Assembly: GCA_017859995.1 (NCBI GenBank)
Contig: JAFJUR010000002.1
Coordinates: 1 to 48,118, forward strand
Length of the DNA: 48,118 bases
Origin: Holophagaceae bacterium
Lineage (GTDB): Bacteria > Acidobacteriota > Holophagae > Holophagales > Holophagaceae
Direction of reading: 5' to 3'
Below the pieces are notes generated by a model. The model did not search any database and had not been told where the DNA came from. It saw only the letters and a program-made list of their open reading frames with translations. This document shows, piece by piece, positions 25,753 through 33,920 of this stretch (its first letter is position 1; each line of letters opens with the position of its first letter). The position numbers and the translations under genes are program-made.

Positions 25753-25792
25753 TGCTGGGGGCTCTCCTGAAGCATGGGAGGAACCCCCAGCA
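25753..25792 (+). terminator. Hairpin ending the islet cassette
   Basis: TGCTGGGGG ... CCCCCAGCA, a 9-bp perfect stem closing a 22-base loop with partial inner pairing. No clear U-tract follows. It lies 20 bases after the last cassette gene. Confidence 0.5.
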
Positions 25793-25995
25793 CAGCATCT
25801 TCTGGCATGGACCCGACCAGCGGAACCGAAGACCAGCGACGGGGAGCCAGGAGCGCACAGATTCCCCGATACGCCGACCACGACAAGGCGACGCAACCAT
25901 AAAGCCCTTCAAAACAACCAATACGAATTCAATATTCATTTTTCCCCTTCATTTCGTGGAATGCCACTTCATTCCGCTCCCGACATGCAGCCTAC
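25793..25995. other. Intergenic region, no gene seen
   Basis: Holds an AT-rich stretch (near 25917-25950) next to the right repeat, and no coding frame with a plausible start. Confidence 0.4.
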
Positions 25996-26113
25996 CGGGC
26001 CGCCACCGCTTCTCGGCAGTTCGAGTCTGCTGGTTTGGGTCGGTGTACAAAAACACCGGAGCCGTTCGGCTCCGGTGCGTTGAGGTGGTGGCTGGAGGCA
26101 GACTCGAACTGCC
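25996..26113. repeat. Right copy of tRNA-Met-associated direct repeat (islet right boundary)
   Basis: This is the partner of 20951-21101. It contains an inverted, 16-base exact T-arm copy GGCAGTTCGAGTCTGC (26015-26030), the terminator hairpin, and runs into the 3-prime end and T-arm of the functional tRNA-Met. Both arms and the hairpin are intact here, so this is the better-preserved copy. Confidence 0.78.
26049..26077 (-). terminator. tRNA-Met terminator
   Basis: On the minus strand CACCGGAGCCG-aa-CGGCTCCGGTG is followed by TTTTTG, nine bases after the CCA end of the tRNA. Confidence 0.88.
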
Positions 26114-26162
26114 GACCTAGGGATTATGAGACCCTCGCTCTAACCACCTGAGCTACCCAGCC
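26086..26162 (-). tRNA. tRNA-Met (CAT, elongator)
   Basis: A 77-nt cloverleaf with 7-bp acceptor GGCTGGG/TCCAGCC, D stem GCTC/GAGC, anticodon loop CTCATAA (CAT), T arm GGCAG-TTCGAGT-CTGCC and encoded CCA. The GGCT acceptor start and the mismatch at the base of the anticodon loop resemble elongator tRNA-Met rather than Ile2 or initiator. Its 3-prime half is duplicated at 21086-21101. Confidence 0.93.
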
Positions 26163-26172
26163 ATGAAGGAGC

Positions 26173-26201
26173 AGTTTAGCGTGGGTGTGGGCCTGCGTCT
26201 A
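26173..26201 (-). promoter_or_regulatory. Candidate tRNA-Met promoter overlapping the lutC stop
   Basis: TAGACG and TAAACT are 17 bases apart on the minus strand, with the -10 eleven bases before the tRNA 5-prime end. The -35 overlaps the stop codon of lutC. Read-through from the lactate operon is the alternative, since no terminator separates them. Confidence 0.4.
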
Positions 26202-26885
26202 CGCCAGATCATCCACGAGCACCACGATGAGGCGCTTGGGCCCGTGGACGCCGTAGGCGAGGGTCTGCTCGATGTCGGCGGTCTTGCTGGGGCCGGAGAT
26301 CAGCAGGGCGTTGGGGGGGAGGCTGCGGCCCCAGCCCAGGGCCTTCACGGCGGACCAGAAGGTGTCGTGGATGGTGGAGGCCTTCAGCAGGGCGATGTGG
26401 ACGGGCGGCACCAGGGACATGAGACGGGGCTCGTCGGGGCCGGGCATCAGCAGCAGGCCGCCGGTTTCGGCCACACCGCCCACGGTGCCGGTGAAGCCAG
26501 CGTCCACCCCCGTGAAGAGCTCGTGCTTGAAGGCTTCCACGGGCCGGTCGTAGGGCATCAGCTGCGTACCGCCCGGAGCCCAGGCGGCGGCGAGTGCCTT
26601 CCCCGCCTCGCTGGTGGGTCCGTAGAGGAGGTTCTTCAGGCCCGCTCCGTCGCAGAAGGCGCGGACCACCGCGGGCCAGGTGGCCGGCGTGGCCTCCAGG
26701 AACTCGGTGTGGACCGCCTCCATGCCTTTGCGCAGCCGAACCATCCGCTCGGCGGCGGGCCACTGTCTCCGCTCGAGCACGGCGGTATCTGGGACGGGAA
26801 GGGGGCCGGCGCCATCGGCCGCGCGGAGGCGGCCAAGGATGGCGGTACGGGCGTCAGTATGGGTGTCGGTACGTGGCTCAGACAT
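26199..26885 (-). CDS. lutC: LutC/LldG, lactate utilization protein
   Basis: A 228-residue LUD-domain protein, the third component of the L-lactate-oxidising LutABC (LldEFG) complex. The LUD signature ALLISGPSKTADIEQTLAYG lies near the C-terminus, with VPPVHIALLK before it. Its exact biochemical part in the complex is not known. Its start overlaps the end of lutB by eight bases. The first 25 residues are Thr/Arg-rich and poorly conserved, so a later start is possible. Confidence 0.92.
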   Translation of the reverse strand: MSEPRTDTHTDARTAILGRLRAADGAGPLPVPDTAVLERRQWPAAERMVRLRKGMEAVHTEFLEATPATWPAVVRAFCDGAGLKNLLYGPTSEAGKALAAAWAPGGTQLMPYDRPVEAFKHELFTGVDAGFTGTVGGVAETGGLLLMPGPDEPRLMSLVPPVHIALLKASTIHDTFWSAVKALGWGRSLPPNALLISGPSKTADIEQTLAYGVHGPKRLIVVLVDDLA

Positions 26886-28311
26886 GCTTGCCTCCCTCGG
26901 CGCGCATGCGTTCGCTCAAGGAGCGCCGGGCCGGAACGGGTTTGGTGCGGGATCGGGTCCAGTTCTTGATCAGCGGGGCGCCGGCGGGCAGGGCCTTGCC
27001 GAAGCGCGTGGCAAACCAGGCGGCCAGGCGGTAGAGCGCGGGACGCTTGAGGACGCCGGCCCAGAGGCGCCAGGCCCAGTCCTCGGTGGCGGTGCGGCCC
27101 GTGCCCCGGCCCGCCACGTTCGAGCCCTCATCGTCATGGGTGGCTTCCCGGCGCAGGCGCACGAGGATCTCCGGGATGGGAATCTCCACGGGGCAGACCT
27201 CGCCGCAGGCGCCGCAGAGGCTGGAGCCGTGGATCAGGTCGTGGCGCACGCCCACGCCTTCCATCTGCGGCGTGAGGATCTTCCCGATGGGGCCGGGATA
27301 GACGGCCTCGTAGGCATGGCCGCCCACCCGGGTGTAGACGGGGCAGTGGTTCATGCAGGCGCCGCAGCGGATGCAGCGCAGCGTGGCCCGGAGCTGCGGG
27401 TCGGCGTAGATCCGCGACCGGCCGTTGTCGAGGATGACGAGGTGGACTTCCTGGGGGCCGTCCTTCTCGCCCTCGCCCCGGGGGCCGGTGATCATGTTGA
27501 AGTAGGTGCTCACCGCCTGGCCCGTGGCCGAGCGGGTGAGGATGGCGTAGAGGGGCGCCACGTCTTCCAGGGTGGCCACGACCTTCTCGAGGCCCATGAC
27601 GGCGATGTGGAGGGGTGGCACGTGGGTGCTCATGCGGCCGTTGCCTTCGTTCTCCACCAGGCAGAGGGTTCCGGTCTCGGCCACGGCGAAGTTCACGCCG
27701 GAGAGGCCGGCATCCGCATCGAGGAACTTCTGGCGCAGGACTCGGCGGGCCATGGCCGTGAGCTCATCCACATCCTCGGTGTACTTCGCGTCCTTGATCT
27801 TCTGGCTGAACTGCCGCGCGATCTGGTCCTTGTTCTTGTGGATGGCGGGCATGATGATGTGGCTCGGCGTCTCGCCATCCAGCTGGATGATGTATTCGCC
27901 CAGGTCGGATTCCAGCGCCTCGATGCCGTTCGCCTCGAGGAAGGCGTTGAGGTGCATCTCCTCGGAGACCATGCTCTTGCCCTTGACGAGGGTCTTGGCG
28001 TTCTTGGCGCGGAGGATGCTGAGGATCAGCTCGTTGGCCTGTTCGCAGGTCTCGGCCCAGTGGACCTTGATGCCGTTCTTCGTGCAGTTGACCTCGAACT
28101 GCTCGAGCAGCTCAGGCAGGCCCAGGAGGCTGCGCGAGCGGATGGTGGTGCTGAGGTCGCGCAGGTCCTGCAGGTCGCGGGGATCGGGGAACTGGTTGCG
28201 CCGCTTGGTGATGAGGCCGTCCATGGCGCGGCGGAAGTTCGCCCGGAGCTGCGGATCCAGCAGGGCCTTGGCGGCGGAATCGCGGAACAGGACTTCATGC
28301 TCAGCGTGCAT
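26878..28311 (-). CDS. lutB: LutB/LldF, iron-sulfur lactate utilization protein
   Basis: A 477-residue Fe-S protein of the LutABC L-lactate dehydrogenase complex. The N-terminal two-thirds is an LUD domain (for example VKGKSMVSEEMHLNAFLEANG). Two ferredoxin motifs follow: CIRCGACMNHCPVY and CGACGEVCPVEIP. It overlaps lutA by 11 bases and lutC by 8, so the three are translationally coupled. The product oxidises lactate to pyruvate and passes electrons to the membrane chain. Confidence 0.94.
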   Translation of the reverse strand: MHAEHEVLFRDSAAKALLDPQLRANFRRAMDGLITKRRNQFPDPRDLQDLRDLSTTIRSRSLLGLPELLEQFEVNCTKNGIKVHWAETCEQANELILSILRAKNAKTLVKGKSMVSEEMHLNAFLEANGIEALESDLGEYIIQLDGETPSHIIMPAIHKNKDQIARQFSQKIKDAKYTEDVDELTAMARRVLRQKFLDADAGLSGVNFAVAETGTLCLVENEGNGRMSTHVPPLHIAVMGLEKVVATLEDVAPLYAILTRSATGQAVSTYFNMITGPRGEGEKDGPQEVHLVILDNGRSRIYADPQLRATLRCIRCGACMNHCPVYTRVGGHAYEAVYPGPIGKILTPQMEGVGVRHDLIHGSSLCGACGEVCPVEIPIPEILVRLRREATHDDEGSNVAGRGTGRTATEDWAWRLWAGVLKRPALYRLAAWFATRFGKALPAGAPLIKNWTRSRTKPVPARRSLSERMRAEGGKHV

Positions 28312-29047
28312 GGGTGCGCTCCCAGAGGAACTCGGCGATGTGCTGGACGCGCAAGGGACTCTGCTTCGCCTCCAGGGTGCCGTTCACGTTGAGGAGGCAG
28401 CCGCCGTCCGTGGAGAGGACCACGGAGGCGCCGGTGGCCTCGGCATCCGCGGCCTTGTCGCAGGACATGGCCCCGGAGATCTCCGGCTGGCGCACGGAGA
28501 AGGTGCCGCCGAAGCCGCAGCATTCATGCTCGCGGGCGAGGGGCGCCAGCTCCACGTTGGCGAGCTGGCCGATGAGGGCCTGGGGTTCGCCCTTCAGGCC
28601 AAGATCCCGCACCGCATGGCAGGAGCTGTGCCAGGTGACCTTCACCGGCGCGCCGAGATCCTTCAGCTTCACGTCGAGGACATCCACCAGGAACTGGGTC
28701 AGCTCGTAGACGCGGGCGCTGAAGGCCTTCACCTTGGCTTCATCGGGCTGGCCGTGGAACAGTTCCGGATAGTGGACCTTCATCATGCCGGCGCAGCTGC
28801 CGGAGGGCAGGATGACCGGCAGGTCCTGGGGAAAGAGAGCCACCTGATTACGGGCCACATCGCGGGCCTCCTCCCAGTAGCCGCAGTTGAAGGCGGGTTG
28901 GCCGCAGCAGGTCTGGCCTTCGGGAAAGACCACGTCCACGCCGGCCTGACGCAGCAGCTGGATGCCGGCCATGCCGGCGTCGGGAAAGAAGAGGTCCACC
29001 AGGCAGGTGCCGTAGAAGTAGACCTTCTTGGGCTTGGGTTCACTCAC
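28301..29047 (-). CDS. lutA: LutA/LldE, CCG-domain iron-sulfur subunit
   Basis: A 248-residue protein with two cysteine-rich CCG domains: TCCGQPAFNCGYW, and HECCGFGGTFSV preceded by WHSSCHAVRD. These CCG motifs are shared with heterodisulfide reductase and glycolate oxidase Fe-S subunits. The track ORF is far longer because it shadows dld; the true start is GTG at 29047 (VSEPKPKKVYFYGTC), overlapping the dld stop as GTGA. Confidence 0.92.
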   Translation of the reverse strand: MSEPKPKKVYFYGTCLVDLFFPDAGMAGIQLLRQAGVDVVFPEGQTCCGQPAFNCGYWEEARDVARNQVALFPQDLPVILPSGSCAGMMKVHYPELFHGQPDEAKVKAFSARVYELTQFLVDVLDVKLKDLGAPVKVTWHSSCHAVRDLGLKGEPQALIGQLANVELAPLAREHECCGFGGTFSVRQPEISGAMSCDKAADAEATGASVVLSTDGGCLLNVNGTLEAKQSPLRVQHIAEFLWERTHAR

Positions 29048-31899
29048 TTGGAGGCCTCCGGTCGCGTGGCGGATTCGAGCAAGTATAGGAAGCTGCGGTA
29101 GACCTCGCCCGTGGAACGCGTCATGCCCACCTCGCAGGTGCGGCTGCTGGCGAAGTGGCCGTCGAAGGCCTGGGCCTTCACTTCCTTCGCTTCGTGCTTG
29201 GTGGCGGAGGCGGTCAGCTCGGGATGCGTGAAGCCGCGGTCGCCCGCGAAGCCGCAGCAGCCCGCGTCCCGCGGCACCACCACCTTGTCGGCGCAGGCCT
29301 TGGCCACGCCTTCGAGCTTGGGCAGCAGGTTCATCTTGGTGACCGAGCAGACCGGATGCAGCGCCACCGAACCCACCTTGTGGGTGACCTTCAGCCGGGG
29401 CAGCAGCACATCGTGGGCGAACGCGGTGCTGTCGAGCACCTTCAGCTTGTCGAACTTCGCCTGGTTTTCGGGGGTGAGGTAGGCGCGGCTGGTAACCACG
29501 CCGTAGGTGCAAGGGCTGGTGTCCATCACCACGGAGAGGCGGCCTTCCTGGCTCCACTCCCAGAACTTCTCGATGGCCCGGTTCACGGTGAACCGGTGGG
29601 CCTCGTCGAAACCCTTGGAGGAGAAGGGCACGCCGCAGCAGGTGCCCTCCACGTCGTAGGGGATGTGGACGGGCATGCCCGCCCGCTCGGACACCTTGAC
29701 CAGGGCCTCCACCAGGCTCATCTCGGTGGGCTCGCCGGGCAGGTGGCCCATCATGCGGGAGATGCAGGCGGGGAAGTAGATGGCCTGCGCGCCCCCCAGG
29801 CTGGTTCTCGGCAGGACGGCCTTGGCCGCCTTGGGCATCTCGGGGCTCCACTGGTGGGAGGCTCCGAAGCCCTTGAAGATGCGGGTGATGAAGGGCATGA
29901 CCTTGGGGCCGAAAATGCTCTGCACCAGGTGCCCGCTGCGCAGGGCCAGGCGCATGACCGGCTCCACGGTGGCGAAGTTCCTGGCCACGGTGAGCGCGAT
30001 CTTCTGGGCGCGGCGGCTGTGGTTGGCCCGGCGGAAGCGCTTGGTGAGCTGGCCGGTGTCGATGCTTACGGGGCAGGCCGTGGCGCAGAGGCCATCCACG
30101 GCGCAGGTGTCGAGGGCCATGTAGGGGAAGGCCTCTTGCAGGGAGGCGAGCAGGGCGGGGTTCTCGCGGTTACCTTCGAGGCGCGCCATCTCGCGGCGCA
30201 CCACGATGCGCTGGCGGGGCGTCAGCGTGAGCTCGCGGCTGGGGCACTTGGGCTCGCAGTAGCCGCACTCGATGCACTTATCCACTTCCTCTTCCACGCC
30301 GGGCATGGGTTTGAGGTCGGACAGGTGGCACTTGGGATCGGCGTTGAGGATGACGCCGGGGTTCAGCAGGTGCTGGGGATCCACCAGGGCCTTCAGCTTG
30401 GCCATGACGGCCTTGGCCTCCGGTCCCCACTCGGCCTCCACGAAGGGCGCCATGTTGCGGCCCGTGCCGTGCTCGGCCTTCAGGGCGCCGTCGTACTTCT
30501 TCACGACCAGCTCGACCACGTCGTCGATGAGGGCCGAGTAGCGGTCCACCGCCGCCTGGTCGTTGAAGGACTGAGTGATGACGAAGTGCAGGTTGCCATC
30601 CTTGGCGTGGCCGAAGAGGATCGCTTCGTCATAGCGGTGCTTGGCGAAGAGCCGGGTGAGGTCCACCGCGGCGTCGGCCAGCTTCTCGATGGGGAAGGCC
30701 ACGTCTTCGATCAGCACTGTGGTGCCACGCTTGCGGACTGCCCCCACGGAGGGGAAGGTGCCCGAGCGGATCTTCCACATGAGGGCCTGTTCCACGGGAT
30801 CGTGGGTGAAGCGGGCGGGCTCCAGGAGGTTGAAGCCGGCGGCGGCGGCGAGCGCGGTGCGCTCCAGGTCGGCCCGGACCGATTCCTCCCGGCCGTGGAA
30901 CTCCACCAGCAGCGCCGCGGCGCCTTCGGGCAGGGTCTTGATGCTGGGGGGGATGCCCGCCTGGTTTTCCACGGATTTCAGGGAGGCGCGGTCCAGCAGT
31001 TCCAGCGCGGCGGCGCCGGCATCCCGGAGGGGCACGATGGCGGCGCAGGCCGCGTGCAGGTCCGGGAAGATCAGGAAGCCGGTGACCTTCACCGGCAGGT
31101 CGGGCACGGACTTCAGCACCGCCTCGGCGATGAAGGCCAGCGTGCCTTCCGAACCCACCAGCAGGTTGCGGAAGATGTCCACGGGCCGGTCGAAGTCAAT
31201 GAAGGCATTGAGGGAATAGCCCGTGGTGTTCTTCATCTTGTACTTGGCGCGGATGCGCTCGGCCAGGGACCGGTTCGCCTCGAGCTCGGCCTTGAGGTCG
31301 AGCAGGCCCTTCGCCAGGGCGGGCTCCAGCTCACGGAAGCGCTCATCAGCGCCAGGGGCTGCCGTGTCGATGACGGTGCCCGAAGGCAGCACGAAGGTCA
31401 GCGATTCCAACGTGTGGTAGGCGTTCTGGGTGACGCCGCAGCACATGCCGCTGGAGTTGTTCGACAGGATGCCGCCCACGGTGCAGGTGTTGATGGACGC
31501 GGGATCAGGCCCCATCTTGGCGCGGAAGGCCTTCAGCGCATGGTTCACGTGCGCGCCGATGACGCCGGGCTGCACCTTCACCTTGGCGCCGCCTTCGAGC
31601 ACCTGGATGCCGCGCCAGTTGCGGGCGACCTCCACCAGGATGCCGTCTGAGACAGACTGGCCCGACAGGCTCGTGCCCGCGGCCCGGAAAGTCATGGGGA
31701 TGTTCCGCTCATGGCTCAGGCGGAAGAGGCCGCGGATGTCCTCCACGCTGCCCGCGAAGGCCACGGCTTTGGGGATGAGCCGGTAGAAGCTGGCGTCGGA
31801 GGCGAAGGCGATCAGGTCCACCGGGCGGTCGAGCACGCGCTGCTCGCCCACGATGGCCGCGAGGGAATCCCGCAGGGAGGTGGCTGTGGTCGTGGTCAT
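29044..31899 (-). CDS. dld: FAD/Fe-S D-lactate dehydrogenase, Dld-II type
   Basis: A 951-residue respiratory flavoprotein. It has an N-terminal FAD-binding PCMH domain (about 35-215; TFRAAGTSLSGQSVSDG, TCTVGGILSNNSSGM), a FAD-oxidase C-terminal domain (about 230-470; ILFGHAKDGNLHFVITQ), two 4Fe-4S motifs (CIECGYCEPKCPS, CAVDGLCATACPV) and a C-terminal CCG region (CCGVPFSSKGF, CCGFAGDRGF). This domain order matches the D-lactate dehydrogenase Dld-II of Shewanella, whose gene also lies between lldP and lldEFG. The track adds 72 residues of spurious Pro-rich sequence. ATG at 31899 is chosen with GAGG nine bases upstream; ATG at 31908 is also possible. Confidence 0.9.
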   Translation of the reverse strand: MTTTTATSLRDSLAAIVGEQRVLDRPVDLIAFASDASFYRLIPKAVAFAGSVEDIRGLFRLSHERNIPMTFRAAGTSLSGQSVSDGILVEVARNWRGIQVLEGGAKVKVQPGVIGAHVNHALKAFRAKMGPDPASINTCTVGGILSNNSSGMCCGVTQNAYHTLESLTFVLPSGTVIDTAAPGADERFRELEPALAKGLLDLKAELEANRSLAERIRAKYKMKNTTGYSLNAFIDFDRPVDIFRNLLVGSEGTLAFIAEAVLKSVPDLPVKVTGFLIFPDLHAACAAIVPLRDAGAAALELLDRASLKSVENQAGIPPSIKTLPEGAAALLVEFHGREESVRADLERTALAAAAGFNLLEPARFTHDPVEQALMWKIRSGTFPSVGAVRKRGTTVLIEDVAFPIEKLADAAVDLTRLFAKHRYDEAILFGHAKDGNLHFVITQSFNDQAAVDRYSALIDDVVELVVKKYDGALKAEHGTGRNMAPFVEAEWGPEAKAVMAKLKALVDPQHLLNPGVILNADPKCHLSDLKPMPGVEEEVDKCIECGYCEPKCPSRELTLTPRQRIVVRREMARLEGNRENPALLASLQEAFPYMALDTCAVDGLCATACPVSIDTGQLTKRFRRANHSRRAQKIALTVARNFATVEPVMRLALRSGHLVQSIFGPKVMPFITRIFKGFGASHQWSPEMPKAAKAVLPRTSLGGAQAIYFPACISRMMGHLPGEPTEMSLVEALVKVSERAGMPVHIPYDVEGTCCGVPFSSKGFDEAHRFTVNRAIEKFWEWSQEGRLSVVMDTSPCTYGVVTSRAYLTPENQAKFDKLKVLDSTAFAHDVLLPRLKVTHKVGSVALHPVCSVTKMNLLPKLEGVAKACADKVVVPRDAGCCGFAGDRGFTHPELTASATKHEAKEVKAQAFDGHFASSRTCEVGMTRSTGEVYRSFLYLLESATRPEASK

Positions 31900-31929
31900 G
31901 TCGTACATCCTCTCCCCGGAAGGGGCGGT

Positions 31930-31965
31930 AAAAAGTCCCGCCGACCCTGAAGCTGTCGGCGGGAC
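31930..31965 (-). terminator. Intrinsic terminator between lldP and dld
   Basis: A perfect 11-bp stem GTCCCGCCGAC-cctgaagct-GTCGGCGGGAC followed on the minus strand by TTTTTA. It should end much of the lldP transcript before dld, separating permease and dehydrogenase levels or acting as a control point. Confidence 0.9.
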
Positions 31966-31993
31966 CAGGTCGTTCGTCTGAAAGCCGCCGGGT

Positions 31994-33748
31994 CTACTTG
32001 GCCGGGGCGGGGGCGGGCACGGCGGCGGGAGCGGCCGGAGCAGCGGGGGCGGTGACAGCGGCCGGCGCGGCGGGAGGCAGCTGGGGCATCCAGTTCGCGG
32101 GCAGGACCTTCGCATAGAGGAAGATCACGACGCCGACCATGGCGGCCAGGGCCAGGCTGTGGAAGAACACATAGCGGAGGATGGTGCCTTCCTCGCCCTG
32201 CTGGTTGGTGGCCACGGAGGCCACGACGAGGCTCTGGGCGTCGATCATCTTGCCCATGACGCCGCCGGTGGTGTTGGCCGCGGCGGTGAGGATCGGGTTC
32301 AGGCCCAGCTGCTGGGCGGTGATCTTCTGGAGGCCGCCGAAGAGCACGTTGGCGGAGGTGTCACTGCCGGTAAGGGCCACGCCCAGCCAGCCCAGCATGG
32401 CGCTGAAGAAGGGGAAGAGCACGCCGGTGCTGGCGAAGGCAAGACCCATGGTGGCGTCCAGGCCCGCGGACTTGGAGACGAAACCAAGACCCAGCATGGC
32501 GGCGATGGTGAGCAGCGAGATCTTCACGCGATTGACGGTGCCCCCGAAGATCTTGAGCAGTTCCAGGGGGCCGAAGCCCACCAGCAGCCCGCTGCAGATG
32601 CCGGCGAGCAGGAGGCTGGTGCCCGTGAGGGAGAGCCAGTTGAAGGTCCAGACGGCGGCCTCAGCAGAGGGCTTGGCGACCACGGGAGGAGCCTTGATGA
32701 CGTTCTTGTGGAGCAGGGGGATCTCGAAGTTCTTGACGGTGTAGCCCTGCAGGAAGTTCGGCTTGTCCTTGGTGCCGCCGTTCAGGAACGTCTTGACCTG
32801 AGGGGTGCCCCAGGCAAACACGAAGAGGGACAGGAACACCCAGGGCATCCAGGCCTTGACGATCTTGCCGGTGGGCTGCTCGACCTTGGCGGCGTGGGCA
32901 TCTTCGCGCTCGTGCTCATAGCGCCAGGTGGTCTTGGGCTGCCAGACCTTCAGGAAGAGCACCAGGGCCACCATGGACACGATGGCGCCGATGATGTCCA
33001 CCAGCCAGGGGCCGTGGAAGTTGCTCACCGCGAACTGCGTGATGGCGAAGCTGCCACCGGCCACGAGGCAGGCGGGCCAGACTTCCATCATCGCCTTGCG
33101 TCCGGCCATGGTCCAGATGATCCAGAAAGGCACGATCAGCGAGAAGATGGGCAGGATGCGGCCGGCGGCGGCGCTCAGCATGTCCAGGGGCAGGCCGGTC
33201 ACGCCGGCGAGGGCGATGAGGGGGCTGCCCAGGGCGCCGTAGGCCACAGGAGCCGTATTGCCGATCAGGGCGAGGCCCGCGGCCTGGAGGGGGCGGAAAC
33301 CCAGGCCAATGAGCATGGCGGCCGAAATGGCCACGGGCGTGCCGAAGCCGGCGGCGCCCTCGATGAAGGCCCCGAAGCTGAAGGCGATCAGCAGGGCTTG
33401 GATGCGGCGGTCACCGGCAAGGCCGGCGATGGAATGCTTCACCACCTCGAAGTCGCCAGACTTCACGGTGATGTCATAGATGAAGATGGCGTTCAGCACG
33501 ATCCAGCCGATGGGCAGCAGGCCGAAGAGGGCGCCATGCACGGCAGCCATGCCGGCCATGCCCGCGGGCATCTTGTAGATGAGGATCGCGACGGCCAGAC
33601 AGGTGATCAGGCCCAGGATCGCGGAATAGTGCGCCTTCACGTGTTTGGCCAGGAAGCCCAGCAGCACGAAGACTGGTAGGGCGGCCACCAGGGCCGAAAG
33701 GAAGATATTCCCCATGACGGGGGAATAGACTTGGGTCCAGGGGGTCAT
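31994..33748 (-). CDS. lldP: L-lactate permease LldP
   Basis: A 584-residue membrane carrier of the LctP/LldP family that brings L- or D-lactate and glycolate into the cell with protons. Typical segments are SFGAFIEGAAGFGTPVAIS, GNTAPVAYGALGSPL and the C-terminal NTTGGVMGKMIDAQSLVVA. It ends in an Ala/Pro-rich low-complexity tail (PAAPAAVPAPAPAK) outside the conserved fold. GGAGG is four bases before the ATG. It heads the lactate locus and is divergent from a FadR-type regulator, 172 bases away. Confidence 0.95.
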   Translation of the reverse strand: MTPWTQVYSPVMGNIFLSALVAALPVFVLLGFLAKHVKAHYSAILGLITCLAVAILIYKMPAGMAGMAAVHGALFGLLPIGWIVLNAIFIYDITVKSGDFEVVKHSIAGLAGDRRIQALLIAFSFGAFIEGAAGFGTPVAISAAMLIGLGFRPLQAAGLALIGNTAPVAYGALGSPLIALAGVTGLPLDMLSAAAGRILPIFSLIVPFWIIWTMAGRKAMMEVWPACLVAGGSFAITQFAVSNFHGPWLVDIIGAIVSMVALVLFLKVWQPKTTWRYEHEREDAHAAKVEQPTGKIVKAWMPWVFLSLFVFAWGTPQVKTFLNGGTKDKPNFLQGYTVKNFEIPLLHKNVIKAPPVVAKPSAEAAVWTFNWLSLTGTSLLLAGICSGLLVGFGPLELLKIFGGTVNRVKISLLTIAAMLGLGFVSKSAGLDATMGLAFASTGVLFPFFSAMLGWLGVALTGSDTSANVLFGGLQKITAQQLGLNPILTAAANTTGGVMGKMIDAQSLVVASVATNQQGEEGTILRYVFFHSLALAAMVGVVIFLYAKVLPANWMPQLPPAAPAAVTAPAAPAAPAAVPAPAPAK

Positions 33749-33830
33749 GCAGCCTCCAGAGGTGGGGGGTAAGAGGATGGGTAGGTAGAGTTTTTGGAAA
33801 GAACCTGGGCGAAGATTACAATGGGTCTAG

Positions 33831-33841
33831 TGGTCAGACCA
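33831..33841. promoter_or_regulatory. Candidate LldR/FadR-type operator
   Basis: TGGTCAGACCA is a perfect palindrome with the form used by FadR, PdhR and LldR proteins (TGGT-n3-ACCA). A second half site, TTGGTCA, lies at 33860-33866. Both are between lldP and its likely regulator. Confidence 0.72.
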
Positions 33842-33920
33842 TACTGAAGAGACCTGGAATTGGTCACAGTTTGCATGTAGTATGTTTTTCAATAGTTAAA
33901 TTTTTTCGAGACGTGCGCCC

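Noticed and set aside
31994-32080. Ala/Pro repeat at the LldP C-terminus as a separate repeat element
   Set aside because: It is a low-complexity protein tail inside the open frame, not a DNA repeat.
31900-32115. N-terminal 72 residues of the track's 1023-aa lactate dehydrogenase ORF
   Set aside because: They are Pro-rich, overlap the lldP tail and the intergenic terminator; the FAD domain begins after the ATG at 31899.
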